The position numbers were made by a program, and so were the translations under genes. The notes under the pieces are model-generated. The model did no database searches. It worked only from the letters and a program-made list of their open reading frames with translations, and was not told the DNA's origin. 64,000 nucleotides of DNA, from the NCBI RefSeq assembly GCF_030272615.1, contig NC_081405.1, positions 648,493,420-648,557,419 on the forward strand, read 5' to 3'. Positions 57,193-64,000 of this stretch are shown here, one piece after another (within the stretch, counting starts at the first letter, position 1; each line of letters begins with the position of its first letter). This DNA is from Cryptomeria japonica (lineage: Eukaryota; Streptophyta; Pinopsida; Cupressales; Cupressaceae).

Positions 57193-57981
57193 ATGGCATC
57201 CACCTCTGCAATTCAATACATAGCAAACCCTACTATTTTTGAAGTAATAAAAAGACCTAGGCCCGTATTTTAGTTAGTTCTTGAGATAGCAAAGAAGGAT
57301 GATACCTTAGGTGCATTTTCTCAAATTCCCAAGGGAGTTGTATATGCTGAAGACCCCAGAATGTACATCCACTGCAACATTGAAGAGTTAGGAGATGAGG
57401 AAATCAAAACCATGTATAAAACCATAATATGTGATAACACCGACAATGTTAAAGATGAACATAAGATTATTGAAACCCTAGGATTTACAGAAATCCTTAG
57501 CATTCCTAAATTTACTAAGGATGTGATTAGGATAGTTTTAAGCAAAGTTCATGGAGAATTTTTTAGGTTAGATGCAATCCATAAGATCACCAAGGAAGCT
57601 ATGAAAGCTATCACAGGGTTACCGACCACTGATAAGAGACCAGATAAAACCAAGAAGGTTCCCAATGACCTAGTTACAAAACTAACTGGTGCAACATTTG
57701 ATAAGAGGTCTTTAAAGGTTAATGATGTAAAAGATGTCAATGTGAGATTCATTAGTATGATATTAGGTTATAAAGCCACTCATGCTAATAGACTTAACTC
57801 AATTTCAAGTTTATGCATTAAGAGTGCTTATGATATGGTAACAAACAATGCAAAATTTGACATATGTGAATGGTTAAAGGATGAACTAATTGACAACCTT
57901 GGAAAAATCAAGAGGGACAAGAAAGGAACTTTCAGATTTGGAAATCTGTTAGTATGCCTAATGCTACACATAAAAAAATAG
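57193..57981 (+). pseudogene. Element E ORF2, first part (262 codons, one internal stop)
   Basis: Aligns with 8113-8901 of B codon by codon and ends at the same codon (TAG here, TAA in B). One internal TAG lies at 57271-57273, where B has Lys. Open from 57361. Conserved blocks RVHGEF, ITKEAMKAITGLP, ILGYKATHANRLN and GTFRFGNLLVCLML are all present. Function unknown. Confidence 0.7.
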
Positions 57982-58200
57982 GTTCCCGGTATAGATTATA
58001 AAGAACTTGGATATGACATACTGGTAGAAAAGTAATTGACTGAACTGTTCAATAACATGGGTGAGAACAAGGAGAACAATATTAATGACTTCTTTCAAGC
58101 ATTAAAGACCAAAATGAAGAAAAGAATAAGGTTATCTTAGAAAATAGTAGACAAATACAAAGATGATATATGCTTTGTCATTAAGAAAGATGAAATCTAG

Positions 58201-60437
58201 ATGGAAGCAGTCATCCCAAGGACAATTTGGGTAACCGAGATGGGCTATGAAACAGATGACCACATAGTTGAAACATATGCTAAAGCACTTCTGAAAGCCC
58301 CCAATGAACCTAAAGAAGAAGTATTTGGTAGTGCTAAGACTATAGAAAGCCAAATACAATCAAAGAAAAGAGTAAAGAAGGTTGAGGCATTTGTAAGGAA
58401 AGGATCTAGGCAAGTAAAAGCTATTAAGGTAGATGTATTAAAGAAAACTGGCACAATAGAGGATGAGTTGGTAGCTCCACAACCTAAAACTCATCTATCA
58501 TCGGTAGGCACCTCTTCGAAAGGTGACATGTTAGTAACTTTTAAAAGAGTTGTAAGAAAAAGAGATCCCTCATTGACAACCACTCCTTCACCTAGAAGAA
58601 CAAGGAAAAAGCAACAAGCTGTGAGATCTCCAATTAGAAAGGCCACACCAAAGAAGAAACTCACACCTAAGAAGAAGAAAAGGACAAATAGAGACTTGGC
58701 ACCTCTTGCTATACTGCTAAATGAAATCACAAAGGAAGAAAAACTGAAGAACATAGGGAAAATCTATGACACTCTAACTGCCAATGAGAAAGAACAAGTT
58801 GAGAATAGTGTTATATTGCATATGGACATGTACAAGAAATTTTTGATGGAGGTAGCAAATGAAATTCTTGATGATTTATTCAAAAGACTTAAGGCCAGAA
58901 GGCAAGCAGTGATAGAATTAGACAAGAAAATAAAAATTGAGAAACTACTTACTGTATATCTAGTAAACTCTCCAAAGGAAATTGATGACTTGATTGCTCA
59001 AGCAAACCGATTAGTATTCTCTACTGCACACCGGCATAATTCACTAATGGCAGGAAGAGTTAATGACGTGACAGAGGAAACAAAAGATGGATGGGATATA
59101 TTCCTGGTTGACAAAGAAAAATAAGAAGAGTATAGGAACCCTAAACCTATAAAGGTATATCAAAAAGATAGAGACAAGGGGAAAGGCAAAGTTGGTGGAC
59201 CACCAAGCATCAAAGTTAAAGACAACCTACCCCCACTGGTGAAAACAAAAACTACTGAAAATCAATCGACAGTAGAAAATATTAATGTAGAGGATAGCAA
59301 TCCTAATTCTGAAGTCCTATATACTATAAATGTTGATACTTAGAAGATCAACATAATAGTGGACAAGTATTCAACTGACAAATCAGATATGGCTAATGAG
59401 CCTCCGATAGTAGGGGAAACATAGAAACAAGTAGAAGATATAGAGAAAAAGGTAGAAACTGAGTCTCAGATAGTGACAACACAACATACAAAGAAACCAA
59501 TAGAGCCAAAGGCACCGAAACAGGTACATAAGGAAACAGTGCCACCGGTAACCAGTGAAGTAGGAAAACTAGTGCTTAAAGAAGTGCAGACACAAACTGA
59601 CCTACCAGAGGTCAATACAAGCATGGTTACTACCACCAGTACTCAAATTGTTGGATCATCATCAGCATTCAAGTCAACAAATGTGACTGAGATATTACTT
59701 GATTCTATCAAGAAAATAACTGACTACAGCTCATAGGCTTATAAAGCAATTGATGATTTCATACCAATTTTGAAGGTAATAGCTCCCAACTAGAATATAG
59801 ATAATAAAGATTCTTTAGGACAATTGGATACATTGTGTAAATACATCTCAGAAAATATTGAGAAAATAAAGGAAGATTCAGTGAAGGATAAGGTAGAGAT
59901 TGAAAAACAGAAATTCTTTGATGAAGAAATAAAGAAGTGTAATAGAGATTTTGACACACTTCTACCGAAACTATGTAGTTTGTTGAAATAATACAAAAAT
60001 CTATATAAAGATACATGTAAAACAAACTTTTTGACTGTAGATATTGACAAGAAAATAAGCAAGGCATAGGATGAGATAAATAAACTTGTAGACAGCTTTG
60101 TCAACTCACCTGATTCACTATCATTTTTTGAAGAGAAGATAGCAAATTTTGAGGAAGAACTACTCAAATTGGAAAGGGAGAAAGAAAGGACAATAAATAA
60201 GGCAAAACATTTGAGATCTAAACTAAGTCCAAGATTGACTATCTATCATCTCTACAGAAGGAAATTTCTGAGGCACTAACACAGGGCAGTAAAACACCGG
60301 CAGAGCATTTGCAGCATCTCACCGGTACAGTGAAGAGAATTGAGACGGCAATAAAAGATAGTAAGAAGTTTATGGATAGTATAAACTTAATTTTGGGAGA
60401 TCTTTTTCAGATAATAACTACCCAACTACAAGGTTGA
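58201..60437 (+). pseudogene. Element E ORF2, remainder
   Basis: Starts with ATG directly after a TAG, as in B, and is open for 307 codons to 59124: EMGYETDD, a Lys/Arg-rich linker (KKKLTPKKKKRT), then helical sequence with KFLMEVANEI and IEKLL. Further stops at 59341, 59422, 59734, 59791, 59989 and 60067, and a frameshift near 60235; closes with TGA at 60435. The C-terminal region is coiled coil. Confidence 0.65.
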
Positions 60438-60499
60438 GGTTATGGATAGCTGAAACTACAAACTCTGCTGACATCTTGATAGCCTTTGTCATTGATGCC

Positions 60500-60509
60500 A
60501 AAGGGGGAG
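60500..60509 (+). other. Upstream polypurine tract of element E
   Basis: AAAGGGGGAG lies 65 bases after the ORF2 stop; the LTR-proximal AAAGGGAGAGA is at 60641-60651. Confidence 0.65.
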
Positions 60510-60640
60510 TAGTAGGATGAGAAAGTTCAAAACATAGGAATCATATGCTCAGGAGGAGCTCTCACATTTTTGGTAACATTTTTGGACTGCACACTTTTGG
60601 ACACTTTTTGAAATTTCTCATGAGTGTTGCCATCAATGCC

Positions 60641-60651
60641 AAAGGGAGAGA
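60641..60651 (+). other. Element E polypurine tract at 3' LTR
   Basis: AAAGGGAGAGA ends one base before the LTR start TGTTCGCA (60653). One G of the usual run has become A. Confidence 0.75.
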
Positions 60652-60652
60652 T

Positions 60653-61474
60653 TGTTCGCATATGCACACTCCAATGAGACATTGTATGTGATTGAAGGTT
60701 TTGTCATTGATGGAAACCTTGCAATCCTATGGCACCGACAAGACATTATATTGGTAAAGCATTACACCAGCAAGATAGTGCACCGGCACCAGTAGAACAC
60801 TCTACACCGGTACTGGCACAGAAGAAAGAAAGTATACCAGCATAGAAGAAAGAAAGTATACCAGCACAGAGGCCAACAAGATTTTTGTTATATAAATATT
60901 TTGTTTATTATTGTAAGCCGACTTGGCAAATTGTAAAATGACTCTTATATATAAAGGAGATCATCATGTACATTTGGAATAATGATGTAAGAGCATAAAG
61001 GAAAATATTAGGCAGACCTAATGTGTGAAATATAGGTCAAGGGTATATGTAAAGAACATAGCAGGAATCGGTAACTTGGCATTGAAGATGCTATTGTAGA
61101 GCAGTACAAGTCATTGGATTAGTATAATCCTTATTGTAAGTCAGCGTGACTTCCCATTGAGCAGTGAGCTCTAGGCAATTGGCCTTCCTGCATGTGCAGG
61201 CCCCTATTGTAAGTAATATTCTCTTATTGGCCAGTGAGTGAATATTGTGGGTCACAAATCCCACCGAGGCTTTTCCCACACTGGGTTTCCTCGTTAAACA
61301 TCTTGTGTTATGGTGTACTTTTCATGTGGATATTCTTGATTCTTTTTATTGCATTATTTCTTGCATACCTGTACATTGTTATATTATGTTCTGCATGTTT
61401 TAACTTAAGAAATACTTATAACCGGTTAGATATTGATTCACCCCCCACTCTCAGTATCTGTGGGACCCTTAACA
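60653..61474 (+). repeat. Element E 3' LTR (822 bp)
   Basis: Partner of 41491-42296. Its extra length comes mainly from a 24-bp tandem duplication (60817-60840 and 60841-60864). TATA box TATATATAAAG at 60946-60956. Ends CCTTAACA before ATCAT. Confidence 0.92.
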
Positions 61475-61512
61475 ATCATTAGCCTCTCTACTTGCTTAGA
61501 TGATGAAGCCAT
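61475..61512 (-). pseudogene. Element D ORF2 start, separated from the rest by element E
   Basis: Minus-strand ATG at 61512 reads MASSSKQVERLM and then joins ITSEPMEVV on the far side of E (41490). This fixes the D ORF2 start and confirms E inserted into the coding sequence. Confidence 0.65.
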
Positions 61513-61757
61513 TCAGATAAAATTGTTTTGAAATGGGATTTACTAAGAAATACCTTACTTCTCATGCGCTACCTCAGTTATCGGTTGATTTATCAAGTGC
61601 ACACTAGTTCAACCTTCACTAACCTTTGAATCAACTTCAATCATGCAAATTAGGCTCAAATTCGACTAAGACCAGCTAGAAATTCTTTCTTCGCTCTGCA
61701 AGTGCTCAAGAATTCTCTTCTAATGCATTTAGGGTAAAAATAACATAGTAAAACTTG

Positions 61758-61765
61758 CTTTTATA
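61758..61765 (-). promoter_or_regulatory. TATA-like box between gag and ORF2 of element D
   Basis: Minus strand TATAAAAG followed by CAAG, as in B (TTATAAAG-CAAG), about 250 bases before the D ORF2 ATG. Confidence 0.4.
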
Positions 61766-62139
61766 TTGCTTACCTACTACATTAAATTCTCAAATGTTAG
61801 GGTTATAAACCCTTATACATCACTTAGTGATGCATACAATATTTAACAGGTTTAAAACCAATTGATAAACTTTTGAAAAATTGATTGACAAAAGATATCA
61901 AGATTTTACACATAATAACTCAAAATACAAACTCTCTTACTAATCACCTTTCAAGGGATTGAAGTAGATTTATTGCTATTCTCCCCTTAGCCCTATTGAA
62001 AGGCTCAATTCAATGGTGTAGGACTCTCCACCCATAGTAAAGGATTAGGTTCTTCTATAGGTATATCACCACTCTTATTTTTCCAAATTTGGTTCATCTC
62101 TCCTCTAGTTTCCTCAATATTTTCCTTCTACTTACCTTT

Positions 62140-62467
62140 CTAATCTTCAGAATGATTAATTGGTTTGTTCTTTATGGATCTATAGAACTTTACCATGTGT
62201 CCTAATTTATGACAATGATAGTAGGCCATTCCATATGATCTCCAAGGTCCTGCATTGCCTCTTCTAGTTCTCCTTCTACAATTCATAGCCACATGACAAT
62301 AATTGCTACAAATGGTGCAAATGATGTTAGTTACCTTTTCCATCTCAAATGGACTAAACTAGTTGATCTAGGGTCTCTTCTAGTTCATGTTACCCCGATT
62401 ATCATAGGTTCTCATCTAGTTATCATTATGTCTTAGATTCATGTGAGGTACTGGATTATTTTCTCCA
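62140..62467 (-). pseudogene. Element D gag, C-terminal part with two knuckles
   Basis: The minus frame carries CTICSNYCHVAMNC (62278-62319), an intact CCHC knuckle, then WRSYGMAYYHCHKLGHMVKF with the outer Cys residues changed to Tyr (62182-62223), and a TAG at 62140-62142. The spacing between knuckles and the GMA-HCHK-GH block match element C. Upstream it is cut at 62467 by the LTR of G; stops lie at about 62350-62420. Confidence 0.75.
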
Positions 62468-63445
62468 TGTATACACCTAAAAATGGTCTGAAGATAATTA
62501 ATTAAATAAGCAATTATTTAATTAATCCTCCTTCCCAATTTAATTGAATTCATCAACAATTTGATTAAATAACCCCTTTCATCTACTTATTAATAAATCG
62601 AAGGATTTATTTAATAGGTTAATTTCACCCCTTTGATTAATTAATTCCCTCCACTAAAATCATTTCTTCTAAATCCTAATTAATTAAAACAAATCATTCA
62701 TGAGTTGTTGAAATTAATTATCCTTTTCTTATTATTTGAATTTTTAAATTCAAAATTCTCCTAACTTCTACCATTCCTAAACCTAACCCATTCTACCTAC
62801 CACCATGTCCCCTTTCATCCAACATCTTCTAGAACCTTTGTGACACTTGTCACTAAGTGTTCCCTTTCATCCAAATTCTTCTAGAAGCCTCATGACACTT
62901 GTCACCATAGAGATGACAATGTTCCCTTTAATCCAACCCCCTTTGCCATCCTCCTCCAATTTAACCATTGATATCTTTAGATCAATCTTGGCCGTTGATT
63001 TCTGCCACCTCACCCCTAGCCTTGGAAATCCTATAAATAGAGCTCATTTTGGAGCAATATGGATCCCATCTCATTTTTCATCTTATGCATTGTTACTATA
63101 GGCATCTAGCTTCTAGTTTATCATTTTTAGCAATGTTATCATGCTCAATTTTAGCTTAATCTTAGTTCATTTTCTAGATCAATCATGAACTTATATAGCT
63201 TAATCATGCTATTCTTACTAGATCATACATTTTAATCATTCAAATCCTCCATCTAAGTGTAGTTAAGTCACTAGAATATGCATAATCAGATCTGAGAGCA
63301 TTCTTCATACTCACATTTACTAGGAGGCAATAAGTCGATTAGCTACGGTTTTACATTTCCTTGATTACATCTTCTAACCATGCTTGTAATGATTTATTAA
63401 GTGCATTGTGGTTGCAGGTACAGGTATAATTCATAGAGCATGACA
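62468..63445 (+). repeat. 5' LTR of a second gypsy element, G (978 bp)
   Basis: Starts TGTATACACC and ends GAGCATGACA, followed directly by the TTTTGGCACCCACC-type leader found after the LTRs of several plant Ty3/gypsy groups. A TATA box CTATAAATAG is at 63031-63040. Left flank CTCCA (62463-62467) should recur beyond the window if this is a complete insertion. Confidence 0.75.
63031..63040 (+). promoter_or_regulatory. TATA box of element G LTR
   Basis: CTATAAATAG sits about 400 bases before the LTR end, a usual distance for the transcription start of a plant LTR. Confidence 0.6.
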
Positions 63446-64000
63446 TTTTGGCACCCACCTAGGGGCCGAAATCATCTCTTTTGGCCTCTTAGTCTTCAAC
63501 AAACTTCATCTTTGTCCGACTCTATTTTAGAAATTCATACAAGTTTCTTTTCCATCTCGTACAAAATTCCTTTCAGCCCAGGATGACAGGCCATCCTAAC
63601 TCATACGAGGTGATTGTTTTGTCATACGACACCCTTTTACTCATTGAAAATTGCTAATAATGTGTCGTACAAGATCCTTTTAATTGTCGTATAGGAGCTA
63701 AATATTTGTCATACGAGTTTCTACTTTAGAATTTTCTGATTCGTTCTATCTCATTCTTGTGTCATACTAACCTATTTGTATTCCTATGTGAAATCTAAAT
63801 TTGTGTCTTACTAACTAGAAATTTGTGTCATACGAGTCTCGAGCCCTGTGATTTTTAACAGACTACATGTTAGGGTTTTATCTGAACTTCACTAATGCTA
63901 ACCTTGACTGGTTTGTGAGATTTTTGGTAGCCTAACTCTTTTCTGTAGGACGATTGATGAAGATATGCTTGTCAAAGACATTATTCAAAAACCAATCATG
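63446..64000 (+). mobile_element. Element G primer site and untranslated leader, runs off the window
   Basis: TTTGGCACCCACCTAGGGGC at 63447-63466 is close to the TTGGCGCCCACCGTGGGG seen after the 5' LTR of Tat-like gypsy elements, and likely includes the primer site. The rest is non-coding and holds at least eight copies of a TCATACGA/TCGTACAA-type 8-mer between 63556 and 63835. No gag start is reached. Confidence 0.65.

Larger units (their letters stand above)
41491..61474 (+). mobile_element. Element E: pol-less LTR retrotransposon, sister of B, carrying element F
   Basis: LTRs, primer site, gag, ORF2 and polypurine tracts in the order of B. The perfect target duplication ATCAT is at 41486-41490 and 61475-61479. 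Without F the element is about 6.6 kb, with an internal region of 4991 bp. No pol motif belongs to E itself; those between 47440 and 50787 belong to F on the other strand. Confidence 0.9.
36995..62467 (-). mobile_element. Element D: pol-less LTR element on minus strand, split by E and cut by G
   Basis: Read on the minus strand: part of gag (62467-62140), spacer, ORF2 (61512-61475, then 41490-38132), two polypurine tracts and the 3' LTR (38116-36995). Its 5' LTR would lie right of the window, behind element G. Protein patterns are closest to element C. Element E sits inside ORF2 with target duplication ATCAT. Confidence 0.8.

Noticed and set aside
62847-63101. Plus-strand frame in the G LTR
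   Set aside because: No motif and spans the TATA box; ordinary LTR sequence.
63556-63835. CRISPR-like spaced repeats
   Set aside because: Units are only 8 bases, spacing is irregular, and the context is the leader of a plant retrotransposon.

Overview
This window is repeat-dominated nuclear DNA from a large-genome seed plant. It is A+T-rich, without a single intact conserved host gene, and packed with nested LTR retrotransposons that use initiator-tRNA-Met primer sites. The LTR style (C-tract ends, GTGGG/CCCAC hairpins) and the ORF2 proteins remind me of conifer repeats, but the species cannot be proved from sequence alone. Almost every reading frame is broken, mostly at codons one C-to-T or G-to-A change away from Gln, Arg or Trp, the usual decay of methylated repeats.

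Layout. Bases 1-14112: element A (+), a Copia-type LTR element whose 3' LTR is split by element B (6029-12528, complete, near-perfect TSD) and by a reversed solo LTR (12816-13878, perfect TSD); it ends in a short internal stub and a second LTR tail. Bases 14113-14187 and 22765-23275 are one inverted minisatellite into which element C (14188-22759, TSD CCAAT) has inserted; C carries a 499-bp solo LTR. A CT microsatellite follows, then 23.6-29.3 kb of poorly recognisable DNA holding a LINE RNase H remnant, two long hairpins and a candidate TIR element. Bases 29290-34936 hold a SET-domain pseudogene, a multi-exon pseudogene resembling plant En/Spm (CACTA) accessory transposase, and a CACTA-like terminus with subterminal repeats. 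From 34937 on: a minus-strand ORF2 relic (H), then element D (minus) from 36995, split by element E (41491-61474, TSD ATCAT). E is itself split inside its second gag zinc knuckle by a 13.4-kb Ty3/gypsy chromovirus F (43123-56482, minus) with LTRs over 4 kb. D is finally interrupted at 62468 by the 5' LTR and leader of another gypsy element, G, which leaves the window.

The most interesting content is the A/B/C/D/E group. Each complete member has LTRs, PBS, a coiled-coil Gag with four (perhaps five) CCHC knuckles, and then a second, about 1,100-codon reading frame (ORF2) in place of pol. No reverse transcriptase, RNase H, integrase or protease is visible between the LTRs. Internal regions of A, B and E are 5009, 5008 and 4991 bp once nested insertions are removed, so this is a stable non-autonomous architecture, not random pol loss. 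ORF2 is preceded in B, D and E by a TATA-like box between gag and ORF2, suggesting its own promoter. The duplicated polypurine tract, CGG/CCG-rich LTRs and coiled-coil Gag point to the Sirevirus branch of Copia as the likely source of enzymes (inference).

All functional statements rest on motif reading by eye; no database search was possible.
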